From Subtercola boreus (GTDB lineage: Bacteria; Actinomycetota; Actinomycetes; Actinomycetales; Microbacteriaceae): a stretch of 64,000 bases of DNA. The position numbers were made by a program, and so were the translations under genes. Under the pieces are notes generated by a model, which worked only from the letters and a program-made list of their open reading frames with translations, was not told where the DNA came from and did no database searches. The stretch spans positions 124,001 to 188,000 of the forward strand of contig NZ_NBXD01000002.1 in NCBI RefSeq assembly GCF_003399645.1. Reading direction: 5' to 3'. Shown here piece by piece: positions 53,096 to 63,893 of this stretch (position 1 is the stretch's first letter; each line of letters begins with the position of its first letter).

Positions 53096-54028
53096 TCAGA
53101 ATGTGAGCGTGGCGCTTGACAGATCTGTGTGCAACCGGCAGAAAAGGTCGGCTGTGGAGGAGCAGTCACCGCACACGACGAGTTGGGTGCGGCAGGCCAG
53201 GTCGCGACAGTTCTGCATGTGACTCGTGGGGGAACCACAGCGGTGACACGAGCCGATCGGCCGGGCATCCGGAGTGAAATCGATCGACATCCGCTCGTCG
53301 AACACGTAGAGCGATCCTTTCCACAGGCCGGCGTCGCCGAACGTCTCGCCGTAGCGCACGATGCCCCCGTCGAGCTGGAATACGCTGCCGAACCCGCGCG
53401 CGAGCATCAGCGACGACAACACCTCGCAGCGGATGCCGCCGGTGCAGTAGGTCACGATCGGCCTGTCTTTGAGGTGGTCGTACTTTCCGTTGTCGAGCTC
53501 GGCCACGATGTCGCGGGAGTTGCCGACCTCGGGTACGACTGCGCCGTCGAAACGGCCGATCTGGGCCTCGAACGCGTTGCGAGCGTCGAAGAAGACGACC
53601 TCGTCGCCGGCATCCTTCTGCTGGTCGACCAGCTCGTGCAGTTCGCTGGGCGAGAGCCTGGTTCCTCCTCCGACGACCCCCCGATCATCCACTCGCAGCT
53701 CGTCGGAAGCGCCGAAACTGACGATCTCGTCACGCACTCGCACGCTGAGACGGGGGAAGTCGAGCGAGACACCGGCCTCGTCGAGGGTGCTTCCTTCGCT
53801 CCACTTCACATCGATCGTCGAGAACGGCGGATAGTCGCGCGTCTTGCGCAGATAGGTCTTCACGGCGTCGATCTCGCCGCCCAGGGTTGCGTTGATGCCG
53901 TGCGACGAGAGGATGATGCGGCCCCGGAGCCCCAGGCCCTCGCAGAGGTCGCGCTGCCAGAGGCGCAGTGCTTCAGCGTCCGGCAGGGGCGTGAAGACAT
54001 AGAAGAGGATGATCTTCGAAACGGCCAC
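53096..54028 (-). CDS. trhO: tRNA uridine 5-hydroxylase TrhO (rhodanese family)
   Basis: A 310-residue YceA/TrhO protein, which hydroxylates U34 of tRNA to 5-hydroxyuridine with oxygen. The N-terminal domain ([24 protein letters not shown]) and the rhodanese domain with the catalytic Cys in [15 protein letters not shown] (about 190-204) are typical. The Cys-rich C-terminus (SCHRCGSP...[19 protein letters not shown]) is the usual zinc-like end. GTG start, 6 bases after TAAAAT. Confidence 0.92.
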   Translation of the reverse strand: MAVSKIILFYVFTPLPDAEALRLWQRDLCEGLGLRGRIILSSHGINATLGGEIDAVKTYLRKTRDYPPFSTIDVKWSEGSTLDEAGVSLDFPRLSVRVRDEIVSFGASDELRVDDRGVVGGGTRLSPSELHELVDQQKDAGDEVVFFDARNAFEAQIGRFDGAVVPEVGNSRDIVAELDNGKYDHLKDRPIVTYCTGGIRCEVLSSLMLARGFGSVFQLDGGIVRYGETFGDAGLWKGSLYVFDERMSIDFTPDARPIGSCHRCGSPTSHMQNCRDLACRTQLVVCGDCSSTADLFCRLHTDLSSATLTF

Positions 54029-54034
54029 TCTCCG

Positions 54035-54040
54035 ATTTTA
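54035..54040 (-). promoter_or_regulatory. Predicted -10 element of trhO
   Basis: TAAAAT on the minus strand, 6 bases before GTG 54028; leaderless arrangement. Confidence 0.55.
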
Positions 54041-54066
54041 CCGGAGCGCCTTCGCACCGGCCTCGC

Positions 54067-55080
54067 TCACAGCCACCCCCGCTTCTTGAACGCGAAGTAC
54101 AGCGCCACCCCCGACCCGAGCATGAGAGCCAGTGCGAACGGATAGCCGAAGTACCAGTTCAGTTCGGGCATGTTGGTGAAGTTCATCCCGTAGATCGCCG
54201 CCACCAGTGTCGGTGCGAACAGCACCGCTGCCCACGACGAGATCTTCTTGACCTGTTCGCCCTGTGCCAGGCTCGTCTCGGTCATGCGCGTCATCTCGTC
54301 GTTCTGACGCTCGGCGACAAGTGTCGAATGCACCGTCAGGGCGTTTTCGAGCAGCGACCTGAACGAGTCCGCACGATCGGTGACCCGCGTGACGTGGTCG
54401 GCGACATCGCGGAAGTGCCGCTTCATCTCCAGCTCCGCCTCACCGGTCAGCCCGTCGACCAGCCGCGCCATCATGTCGTCGAGCGGCCTCGTCGCACGCT
54501 GAAAGTCGATGACCTCCCGCAGCAGATCGTAAATGCGCTTCGACACCTCGCGATCGCCGCTGAAGAGCTGGTCTTCGATCTCGTCGATGTCGTTCTGCAG
54601 CCCGTCGAGAACGGGCGCATACTCGTCGACGATGAGATCGAGGATGCCGTACAGAATCATGTGAGGACCCTCAGCGAGCAGATCGGGGTGAGCCTCCAAA
54701 CGCTTCCGAACCGTGCCGATGTCGGGAAAGTCGGAGTGGCTCACCGACACCATGAAGTCGGGACCCATGAACACGTGCACCTCCCCGAACTTCACCTTCT
54801 CGACGTCGTCGAGGTATTCGGCCGGCCGCAGCACGACGAACAGCGTCTCGCCGTAGCGTTCGAGTTTGGAGCGCTGGTGGCCGGTGAGTGCGTCCTCCAC
54901 CGCAAGGTGATGCAGGTTCAGCTCGTCGGCGACGGCCCGCAGCTCCGTCTTGTCGGGGTGCAGCATGTCGATCCACGCGACTCCCTGGTGCTCGCGCATC
55001 ACCTCGAACGTCTCGTCGAGGGTCTTCGGCTCGGCCGTGCGCCGGCCGCCGACGTACACCGCGTTGTCTGTGATGGTCAC
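54067..55080 (-). CDS. corA: Magnesium/cobalt transporter CorA
   Basis: A pentameric CorA channel for Mg2+ or Co2+. The long N-terminal cytoplasmic domain ends in the stalk helix; two C-terminal membrane segments follow, with the signature YGMNF at the end of the first and a basic tail (FKKRGW). GTG 55080 gives 337 residues and a start (M)TITDNAVYVGGRRT like other actinobacterial CorA. GTG 55137 adds 19 residues. No Mg2+ riboswitch is possible, since the upstream oxidoreductase gene runs up to it. Confidence 0.9.
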   Translation of the reverse strand: MTITDNAVYVGGRRTAEPKTLDETFEVMREHQGVAWIDMLHPDKTELRAVADELNLHHLAVEDALTGHQRSKLERYGETLFVVLRPAEYLDDVEKVKFGEVHVFMGPDFMVSVSHSDFPDIGTVRKRLEAHPDLLAEGPHMILYGILDLIVDEYAPVLDGLQNDIDEIEDQLFSGDREVSKRIYDLLREVIDFQRATRPLDDMMARLVDGLTGEAELEMKRHFRDVADHVTRVTDRADSFRSLLENALTVHSTLVAERQNDEMTRMTETSLAQGEQVKKISSWAAVLFAPTLVAAIYGMNFTNMPELNWYFGYPFALALMLGSGVALYFAFKKRGWL

Positions 55081-55138
55081 TGGATGCCCGTTCTTCTCTT
55101 CGTCTGACTGTCGGCGCACCGCGTGGGGTACCCGCACC

Positions 55139-56863
<1,725 letters not shown>

Positions 56864-56895
56864 CCGTCGAGCATACGACCCGGGCCGGCGCAGGC

Positions 56896-56901
56896 TAGAG
56901 T
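56896..56901 (+). promoter_or_regulatory. Predicted -10 element of the DAHP synthase leader
   Basis: TAGAGT, 6 bases before ATG 56908, so the leader peptide would be translated from a leaderless mRNA. Confidence 0.55.
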
Positions 56902-56907
56902 GTGAGC

Positions 56908-56964
56908 ATGCACAGTCGTTGGTATGCGTATTTCGGGTCGGCTCTGGGAGGGCCGACGCTGTAA
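56908..56964 (+). CDS. Aromatic-rich leader peptide of the DAHP synthase gene
   Basis: An 18-residue frame, MHSRWYAYFGSALGGPTL, with Trp, Tyr, Tyr and Phe within five residues. These three amino acids are the end products of the pathway started by the DAHP synthase gene 105 bases downstream. It would let translating ribosomes stall when any of them is scarce, the logic of trp-type attenuation. The gene position, lone promoter and mutually exclusive hairpins behind it support the call. Confidence 0.75.
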   Translation: MHSRWYAYFGSALGGPTL

Positions 56965-57069
56965 GCGCGCACCACCCCCCAGAGCCACCCGGCAGAGACA
57001 ACGGTCTCTGCCTTTCGCCTTTAAATGGCGGGTCGGCCGGGTGGTCGCTCGCCGGAACGGAACCGTTTC
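56936..57069 (+). promoter_or_regulatory. Attenuator structures in the DAHP synthase leader
   Basis: Competing pairings are visible. GGCTCTGGG (56940-56948) pairs with CCCAGAGCC (56978-56986). GTCGGC (56937-56942) pairs with GCCGAC (56952-56957). GGCAGAGAC (56991-56999) pairs with GTCTCTGCC (57004-57012), followed by TTTCGCCTTT, a terminator-like hairpin. CCACCCGGC (56985-56993) pairs with GCCGGGTGG (57036-57044) and competes with both neighbours. The first two share bases and overlap the peptide, so ribosome position decides between them. Confidence 0.65.
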
Positions 57070-58179
57070 ATGAGTACCACCGGCACTGCCGCATCCACCG
57101 AAGACCTGCGGGTCACCCGTTTCGCGCCGCTGCCCACCCCGGCCGACCTGCGCACCGAACTGCCGCTCTCGGCCGCGCAGGCCGAGCTCGTGTCCTCGAC
57201 GCGCGAGCAGGTCGAGGCGATCGTCGCCGGGCGCGATCCGCGGCTTCTGCTCGTGGTCGGGCCCTGCTCGGTGCACGACCCCGAAGCGGCGCTGGAGTAC
57301 GCCCGGCGCCTCGCACCGCTCGCGCACGAAGTGAGGGAGTCGGTGCTCGTCGTGATGCGGGTGTACTTCGAGAAGCCCCGATCCACGGGCGGATGGAAGG
57401 GGCTCATCAACGATCCGTACCTGAACGGTACGCACCGGGTGGCCGACGGATTGCGCATCGCCAGGCTGCTGCTCCGCGACATCCTGAGCCTCGGACTGCC
57501 GGTGGGATGCGAGTTCCTCGAGCCCACGAGCCCGCAGTACATCGCCGATGCCGTGAGCTGGGGCGCGATCGGTGCGCGCACGACCGAGAGCCAGATCCAC
57601 CGGCAGCTCGCGTCGGGGCTCTCGATGCCGGTCGGCTTCAAGAATGCAACCGACGGTGACGTGCAGGTGGCGGTCGACGGATGCGTGTCGTCGGCCCAGC
57701 CGCACGTCTTCTTCGGAATCGATGAGCACGGTTTGGCGGCTGCGGTCGAGACGACCGGCAATGCGGCGGGGCACGTCATCCTCCGCGGCGGGCGCCAGGG
57801 GCCGAACTCGTCGTCGGAGTCGGTCGCAGCCGCAGCCGCCCTGCTCGCGCGGGCCGGCCTCGAGCCACGGATGATCGTCGACGCGAGCCACGCCAACAGC
57901 GGCAAGGACCACGTGCGCCAGGTGGCGGTCGTGCGTGAGCTGGCCGCACAACTGGAGTCGGGCGATCCGATCTCGGGAATCATGATGGAGAGCTTTCTCG
58001 TCGGCGGGGCGCAGAAGCTCGATGCACAGGCGCTCGGGTCGCTCATGTTCGGGCAGAGCGCGACGGATGCGTGCATCGACTGGGCCACGACCGAGGTTCT
58101 CGTGCGGGAGCTCGCGGTGGCGGCATCCGCTCGCCTGCCCGTACCCCTCCCCCTGCCCCTGACCGTGCCCGCCTCCTGA
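57070..58179 (+). CDS. aroG: 3-deoxy-7-phosphoheptulonate (DAHP) synthase, class I
   Basis: Condenses phosphoenolpyruvate and erythrose-4-phosphate, the first step of aromatic amino acid synthesis. Class I signatures: LLVVGPCSVHDPEAALEYARRL, EKPRSTGGWKGLINDP, GARTTESQIHRQLASGLS, NAAGHVILRGGRQGPN and the DASHANSGKDH metal region. 369 residues, typical of AroF/G/H. ATG 57070 matches the family; 15 extra codons upstream lie in the attenuator. Feedback by Phe, Tyr or Trp cannot be told, but the leader senses all three. Confidence 0.94.
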   Translation: MSTTGTAASTEDLRVTRFAPLPTPADLRTELPLSAAQAELVSSTREQVEAIVAGRDPRLLLVVGPCSVHDPEAALEYARRLAPLAHEVRESVLVVMRVYFEKPRSTGGWKGLINDPYLNGTHRVADGLRIARLLLRDILSLGLPVGCEFLEPTSPQYIADAVSWGAIGARTTESQIHRQLASGLSMPVGFKNATDGDVQVAVDGCVSSAQPHVFFGIDEHGLAAAVETTGNAAGHVILRGGRQGPNSSSESVAAAAALLARAGLEPRMIVDASHANSGKDHVRQVAVVRELAAQLESGDPISGIMMESFLVGGAQKLDAQALGSLMFGQSATDACIDWATTEVLVRELAVAASARLPVPLPLPLTVPAS

Positions 58180-58297
58180 ATCGGCCACTGAGGGGCCGGA
58201 ATCGTTCCCTAGGCGCACGGGATCCACGATTCGGGTCCCCTCGCTACGCTCCGCGGGTTCGCGAGTGTCGGGCGGGCGAACTAGGGTGGCGGGCAGA

Positions 58298-59260
58298 ATG
58301 AGAATGGATGCTCTGCGCGCCGGTTCGCGGCCCCTGACAATGACGTATTCACCGGCGCGCCCGGTGAATCTGCGCCAGACCGTCGGTCCGCTGCTGCGAG
58401 GGCAGCACGAGCCCACCATGCGGTTCACGGCGAACGGGTTCTGGCGGGTGTTCCTGACGCCGTGCGGCCCGGCGACGCTTCACGCCGAGGAGCGCGGTGG
58501 TTCGATTGCCGCGACGGCGTGGGGCGAGGGCGCCGAATGGGTGCTGGATGCTCTGCCCGAACTGCTGGGCAGGGGCGACGACTGGAGCGAGCTCGACCTG
58601 TCGCGGGTGCCGCCGCTCGCGGAGGTGCGGCGGCAGCATCCGGGGCTGTGGCTCACGTCGACCTCGCTCGTGTTCGAGGTGCTCGTGCCCGCGATTCTCG
58701 AGCAGAAGGTCACGACGCTCGAGGCCCGGCGGGCGTGGCGGTACCTCGTGCTGAAGTACGGGCAGGTGCCGCCGGGGCCTGCGCCCGAGGGTATGCGGGT
58801 GCAGCCGAGCCCCCGCGAGTGGCAGCTCATTCCGTCGTGGGAGTGGCACCGGGCGGGAGTGGGGCCCGAGCGGTCGCGGGCGGTGCTGGCGGCGGCGGCG
58901 GTCGCGGCGGGGTTGGATCGGCTGTGCGCGGGTGGCGCGGGCGGTGCGGGCGGTGCTCGGCTCGTCGAGGGCGTGCTCGAGAAGCTGCAGAGCGTGCGTG
59001 GCATCGGACCGTGGACCGCCGCGGAGACGAGCCAACGCTCCCACGGGCATCCTGATGCCGTCAGTGTCGGCGACTACCACCTCGCGGCGCACGTCGGCTG
59101 GGTGCTGATCGGCGAGCCCGTCGACGACGCCGGAATGCTCGAACTGCTGGAGCCGTGGCGCGGGCATCGACAGCGGGTGGTGCGCCTGATTCTCGCCAGC
59201 GGCGTCGCAAAGCCCCGGTTCGGTCCGCGGGCCACGATCCAGGATCATCGCTGGCACTGA
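58298..59260 (+). CDS. DNA-3-methyladenine glycosylase-like (AlkA type) protein
   Basis: A base-excision glycosylase of the HhH-GPD superfamily. The helix-hairpin-helix is in LQSVRGIGPWTAAETSQRS (about 232-250), and the catalytic Asp in DAVSVGDYHLAAHVG follows. The N-terminal 100 residues form an AlkA-like beta domain. It removes alkylated bases; the substrate range is unknown. Several starts are possible (GTG 58265, ATG 58298, ATG 58304); MTYSPARP a little further in could also be one. It is followed after 78 bases by the PutA-like gene. Confidence 0.82.
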   Translation: MRMDALRAGSRPLTMTYSPARPVNLRQTVGPLLRGQHEPTMRFTANGFWRVFLTPCGPATLHAEERGGSIAATAWGEGAEWVLDALPELLGRGDDWSELDLSRVPPLAEVRRQHPGLWLTSTSLVFEVLVPAILEQKVTTLEARRAWRYLVLKYGQVPPGPAPEGMRVQPSPREWQLIPSWEWHRAGVGPERSRAVLAAAAVAAGLDRLCAGGAGGAGGARLVEGVLEKLQSVRGIGPWTAAETSQRSHGHPDAVSVGDYHLAAHVGWVLIGEPVDDAGMLELLEPWRGHRQRVVRLILASGVAKPRFGPRATIQDHRWH

Positions 59261-59326
59261 CGCATCCATCGGCGGCGACCATCGGCGGCGCGGTCTGTCG
59301 TCACCGGCTGCGGGTGACACCGGCGT

Positions 59327-59332
59327 TATCCT
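59327..59332 (+). promoter_or_regulatory. Predicted -10 element of the PutA-like gene
   Basis: TATCCT, 6 bases before ATG 59339; leaderless arrangement. Confidence 0.5.
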
Positions 59333-60425
59333 CAGGGCATGGTCGAGAAGGTACTTCCGAACGGCTCGGTCCGCGAGGCCCACGGCGACGAAGCGGTCGG
59401 GGGTGCCGACGGGGCGGTAGCGGCGCACCCAGGCGGAGTGGGCGTAGCGGCAGCGGTGTGGCCCGATGCGGTGGGCGGCGCCTATCGTGGCGGCGATCGC
59501 AGCGCCGACCGCAGCGCCGATCGTGGTGAGTTCGCGGGGCTCGGGCCTGAGGTTGTCGCGCTCGTGCGGCGGTGGCTCGACGAGGGCCCGCAAGCCGAGA
59601 CATCCGCGGCCCGACTGGCGACCGTGCTCCGTGACCCCCGGGGGCTCGAGTTCACGACGGAGTTCGTCGATGGGGTCGTGCGTCCCGAAGACAGCGTCGT
59701 CGCTGCGAAGAACCTCGAGCGGCTCGCTGCCCTCAGACCGGAGTTTCTGCCACGGAGCCTCCGAACGGCCATCCGTGTCGCCAGTTCTGTCGGTGAAGCG
59801 CTGCCGTGGGCGGTCGTCCCCACGTCCAGACGCGTGCTCCGACGGATGACCGGTCACCTCATCGCCGACGCCACGCCGTCCAAGCTCGGCCAGACGATCG
59901 CCGAGCTCCGTGCCGACGGATCGCGCGTCGACCTCGACCTCGTGGGCCCGGCAGTGCTGGGGAACTCCGGGGCCGCACGGCGCCTGCGCGGGATCTGCGA
60001 ACTCCTCGCCCGCGACGATGTCGACCGTGTGTCGCTCAGGGTGTCGTCTGTGGCGTCCGGCCTCTCGCTGTGGGCGTTCGACGAGACGGTCGAGCGGGTC
60101 GCCGAGTCACTCGTTCCGCTCTTCGAGCTGGCCCTGCCCCGGGCATCCGGTGCCGGCGGACTGGTCGGCTGGTCGAAACTCGTCACCCTCGTCATCCAGA
60201 CGCCCCGTGATGCCGAGCTGACGGTCGCCGTGCTGCAGAACATCCTCGCTCGACCGAAGTTCGCTGCACTCGAGGCCGGAATCGAGCTTCCGGCCTCTCT
60301 TCCCGGAGCTTTCGGCGTGCTGCAGGGGGTGCAGGCGTGGGCTGCGGCCCGCGTGGAGAAGGGGAATGCGGCGGTGCGGGTACGGCTTGTCGAGGGCGAC
60401 CGCCCGGCGGAACAGCGAGATGCTG

Positions 60426-60520
60426 CAGAACAGCGAGAGGCTGCGGAACTGCGAGAGGCTGCGGAACTGCGAGAGGCTGCGGAACTGCGAGAGGCTGCGG
60501 AACTGCGAGAGGCTGCGGAG
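60426..60520. repeat. 18-bp tandem repeats in the PutA-like gene
   Basis: About five units of GAACTGCGAGAGGCTGCG encode repeated ELREAA hexapeptides between the two catalytic modules. Two diverged units precede them (CAGAACAGCGAGAGGCTG). Confidence 0.9.
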
Positions 60521-60790
60521 CGGGGCGATGCGGCGGCGGGGCGCGAGGCGGGGGAGCGGGGCGATGCGGCGGCCAGGCGCGATGACGCGCTCGGCGGCCC
60601 GATCGGGGGCGACGCGAATTACCTGAGCCTGTTGGAATGGGCGCTGCGGCCGGAGCACCTGCGGGCTGTACACCTCGGGGTGGCGACACGAAACCTCTTC
60701 CACAGTGCTTTTGCATGGCTGCTGGCCGAGCAGCGCGGGGTGGTGACCGGTGGGGCGGGTATCCGCGATACGGCCGGTACCGCGGATACT

Positions 60791-60890
60791 GGAGCATCCG
60801 CAGCATCCGCAGCATCCGCGGCATCCGCGGCATCCGCGGCACCCGCACCCACACCCGCACCCGCACCCGCATCCGCAGCGCCCGTCGGCG
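60791..60890. repeat. GCATCCGCA and CCCGCA microrepeats in the PutA-like gene
   Basis: Five copies of a 9-bp unit near GCATCCGCA, then CACCCGCA-type 6-bp units, encode an Ala/Ser/Pro stretch just before the second domain. Confidence 0.9.
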
Positions 60891-62188
60891 ACCGCGAGGC
60901 CGCGGCACACCTCGAGTTCGAGGTGCCGCCCGGCGCAGACGGTGCGCAGGTCGACGCGATGCGGCACCAGGTGGGTCCGGTGGTGCTCACCGTTCCGATC
61001 GTGCAGCCTCACGACATTTCGTTCGTGACCGCGCGGCTGAGTGCGCTGCTCCGTGCGGCTGCCCGCGACGACAACTTCCTGGCCGATGAACGGGTCTTCG
61101 ACCGTGAGCGAGCTCGGTTCGTCGCCTCCCTCGCTGGGCTGAGCGCCGGCTGGAACCGTCCTGAGCCGCTCGATGAAGGCGCCGGAGCATCGACGTCCAC
61201 ACCCGACAACAGCCCGATGTCACCCGCTCCTCGGGAGTGGGCCAGGCGCATCCTCGCCCGGGTCGCGTCATCGCAGGATGGCGCACAGACGATAGCGACC
61301 GCCCGCGTCATCGATGCCGCAGACCTCGATGGGCTCGTCGCCTGGGCGGCCGCGGCCGGAACCCGGTGGGGCAGCGAACCCACCTCTGCTCGCGTGTCAG
61401 CCCTCCACCGCGCAGCGGTATCGATCGAGGCGAACCGCGACCGTCTGATTGTGGTCTCGGCGGGCGAGACCGGAACCACGCTCGCAGAGGGAGACTCCGA
61501 GGTGAGTGCGGCAATCGCGCTCGCGGCCGAGTACGCACGGCGTGCTCCCGAACTCGAGTCGATCGAGGGCGCCCGCTTCGAGCCGGCGGGGCTGGTCGCC
61601 GTACTGCCGTCATGGCGATCCCCTCTGGCAGATGCCGCAGCGGGAGTGTTCTCGGCCCTCGCGGCCGGTTCGGCGGTGATCCTCTCGCCGGCGCCGGAGT
61701 CGGCGCGCTCCGCCGCGGTCCTGGCCGAGGCGCTCTGGGAGTCCGGCATCCCGCGCGACCTCCTCGTACTGGTCGATCTCGCCGGCGCGGCGGCGTCTGA
61801 GCTCGCTGGGGCGGATCTCGATGGGGCGGATCTCGCTGGGGCGTCCGATCTCGCCGGCGCGGCGGCGCCTGATCTCGCGGGCGCGCCCGCCGGGCCGGGC
61901 TCCGGCACCCTCACCCATCACCTCATCACCGATCCCCGGGTCGCCCGCGTTGTCGTGAGCGCGTCGCCGACGATCGCAGCCCGCTACCACTCCTGGCGCC
62001 CCGATCCGTCGCTCATCGTGCACGCGGATGGCGGCCCGAACTCCTTCATCGTGACGCCCAGCGCCGACATCGACCTCGCCGTGGCCGATATCGTCGCCAG
62101 CGCTTTCGACCGCGCGGGGCAGCGCAGCACGGCAGCGAGCCTTGTCATCCTCGTCGGGTCGGTCGCCACGTCTCAGCGCTTCGTTGCA

Positions 62189-62191
62189 TAA
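62189..62191 (+). other. In-frame TAA in the PutA-like gene
   Basis: The codon TAA stands where PutA relatives have Gln or a similar residue (...SVATSQRFVA*LADAVTAL). The frame is otherwise intact on both sides, so a single C-to-T change (CAA to TAA) would explain it. Confidence 0.85.
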
Positions 62192-62203
62192 CTGGCCGAC
62201 GCC

Positions 62204-63295
62204 GTGACAGCGCTTCGTGCGGCCGCGGCGGATGACCTCGCGGCCGACGTCGGTCCGATCATCCGGCCCGCCAGTGGCACGACCCGTGACGCCCTCACCC
62301 GCCTCGACGCCGGCGAGCACTGGCTCGTCGAACCCCGCCCCACGGATGAAAGCGGCACTCTGTGGTCTCCCGGCGTGCGCACGGGAGTCACCCCTCTGTC
62401 GCCGTTCGCTCTGACGGCACACCCCGCGCCTGTGCTCGGCGTCGTGCACGTCTCGACCCTGGAGGAGGCGATCGCGGTGCAGAACGGCAGCGGAGCCGCT
62501 CTCGCCGCGGGGCTGCACTCCCTCGATCCGATGGAGGTCGCCCAGTGGCTGGCAGGTGCCGAGGCCTCGAACCTCGTCATCAATGCGGCTTTCAGCGGGG
62601 GTGCCGGGCAGATGGATCCGCTGGACGGTCGCAGGCGAGCATCCGTGATTCCGTTCGATGGGAATGCCCTGCTGCAACTCGGCGACTGGAGGGCCGAACC
62701 CGGCACCGAAAGCGCCGACATCAGCCTGGCCGGGCTCGACGACAGAGTTCGAGAGCTGCTCGAATCCACGATCGACGTGCTCGATTGGCGCCAGTTCGAC
62801 GGCGTGCGGAGTGCGGCACTGAGCGACCAGGACGCCTGGGGCGACGTGTTCGGGGCCGCCGGGGTGAGCGAGCCGGGAGCCGAGCCGGCCGTGCTGCGGT
62901 ACCGCCCGGTTCCCGTGGTCGTTCGGTTGGCCGAAGGCGAGCCACTCGAGAAGCTCGTGCGTGTGCTCGCGGCGGGAACGCGGGCACACGCATCCCTCGG
63001 CGTGACGACAGCGTTGAAGCTGCCGCGGCCCCTGCGCGCCCTCCTCAAGGAGCGGCGGGTGCGCGTGTTCGTCGAGAACGACGCGGCCTGGCTCGAACGT
63101 GCGTCCAAGGTCGGCGCAGGTTCCTCACGCATCCGGATGATCGGGGGCGACGTTCGCGCACTCGCAGACGCCCTGGCAGGAAGCCCCGACGTGGCCGTGT
63201 TCGCCGGCGAGGTCACGGGCGGAGGCCGCATCGAGCTGCTGCCGTTCCTCCGCGAGCAGACGGTGAGGGCCGGGAACGCACCTACCTCTCGGTGA
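62204..63295 (+). pseudogene. putA: PutA-like gene, part 2, C-terminal dehydrogenase fragment
   Basis: The same frame goes on for 363 residues from GTG 62204. It resembles the end of PutA dehydrogenase domains: LDAGEHWLVEPRPTDESGTLWSPGVRTGV, PVLGVVHVSTLEEAIAVQN (the usual EVFGPVLG Glu and Gly are lost), AGLHSLDPMEVAQWL and the extended C-terminal region. A GTG could restart translation, but no ribosome site is seen. Best read as the 3' part of the interrupted gene. The stop lies 12 bases from the stop of the convergent lrp. Confidence 0.75.
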
Positions 63296-63306
63296 GGCGG
63301 ACGCAC

Positions 63307-63735
63307 CTACCTCTTGATGAGGTTCGACAGTACGATCGCGCTTCGCGTGTGGTCGACGTTCGGCGCGATGCGCACCCGCTCGAGGGCGAGTTCGAGGCTC
63401 GGGATGTCGCGCGAGCGCATGTGCACGATCGCGTCGGCGCTGCCCGTCACCGTGCCCGCGTCGACGACCTCCGGTACGCCCGACAGGATGCGCTTCAACT
63501 CCGCCGGCGCGACCGTGCCCCTGCAGAAGAGTTCGACGTAGGCCTCGGTCACCTTGCCGTCGAGCGAGGTGTCGAGCAGCACCGTGAACCCGCGGATGAT
63601 TCCGTCTGCGATCAACCGGTCTATCCGCCGTTTCACCGCTGAGGCCGACAGCCCGATGACCTGGCCGATGTCGCCGTATCCCGTGCGGGCATTGAGCTTC
63701 AGGAGGTCGATGATACGAAAGTCGAGGTTGTCCAT
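63307..63735 (-). CDS. Lrp/AsnC-family transcriptional regulator
   Basis: A 142-residue feast/famine regulator: N-terminal winged helix-turn-helix (MDNLDFRIIDLLKLNARTGYGDIGQVIGLSASAVKRRIDRL, read in sections), then a RAM ligand-binding domain (VTEAYVELFCRGT, ending VLSNLIKR). ATG 63735 matches the family start and lies 7 bases after TAGGCT. It is divergent from ddaH and convergent with the PutA-like gene, so it probably senses arginine, ornithine or proline. Confidence 0.92.
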   Translation of the reverse strand: MDNLDFRIIDLLKLNARTGYGDIGQVIGLSASAVKRRIDRLIADGIIRGFTVLLDTSLDGKVTEAYVELFCRGTVAPAELKRILSGVPEVVDAGTVTGSADAIVHMRSRDIPSLELALERVRIAPNVDHTRSAIVLSNLIKR

Positions 63736-63742
63736 TCCAGGA

Positions 63743-63748
63743 AGCCTA
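63743..63748 (-). promoter_or_regulatory. Predicted -10 element of the lrp gene
   Basis: TAGGCT on the minus strand, 7 bases before ATG 63735; leaderless arrangement. Confidence 0.55.
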
Positions 63749-63804
63749 TGACGTTTTCTTGCATCTTGCAGGTATCGACGCACATTTCCAGCGCCATTCG
63801 ACCA

Positions 63805-63821
63805 CCTGTTGCCATAACAGG
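63805..63821. promoter_or_regulatory. Possible operator between lrp and ddaH
   Basis: CCTGTT (63805-63810) and AACAGG (63816-63821) form an inverted repeat with a 5-base spacer in the divergent promoter region, a suitable site for the Lrp-type regulator. Confidence 0.4.
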
Positions 63822-63893
63822 CGTGCCAGACTGGAGGCCTGGCGTGCTCTTCGGGGCCTCAGGACGACGTCCGCCATCCGTCACTCACGAAGG

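Larger units (their letters stand above)
59339..62191 (+). pseudogene. putA: PutA-like (proline dehydrogenase + P5C dehydrogenase) gene, part 1, ends at in-frame stop
   Basis: A 950-residue frame colinear with actinobacterial bifunctional PutA, but the active sites are gone. In the proline dehydrogenase half, the FAD/substrate segment RLVKGAN-type reads RLVEGDRPAEQ and the arginine pair before ...EN is replaced (ARLSALLRAAARDD). In the aldehyde dehydrogenase half, the NAD-site Lys of ILKPAP is Ser (ILSPAP), the catalytic Glu of AETSGKN is Ala (HADGGPN) and the catalytic Cys of GQKCS is Ser (GQRST). Flanking structure is well kept (RWLDEGPQAETSAARL, FVDGVVRPEDSVVAAKNL, TPSADIDLAVADI). TAA at 62189-62191 ends it inside the dehydrogenase fold. 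Confidence 0.85.

Noticed and set aside
55081-55138. Magnesium riboswitch before corA
   Set aside because: Only the 3' end of the preceding gene lies upstream, with no room for an M-box or ykkC-like structure.
56864-57001. Longer start (ATG 57001) for the flavoprotein
   Set aside because: It would overlap the leader peptide and attenuator; the family N-terminus starts close to GTG 56863.
62189-62191. Recoded stop codon (selenocysteine or pyrrolysine)
   Set aside because: The codon is TAA, not TGA or TAG, and no SECIS-like hairpin is seen; a point mutation is simpler.
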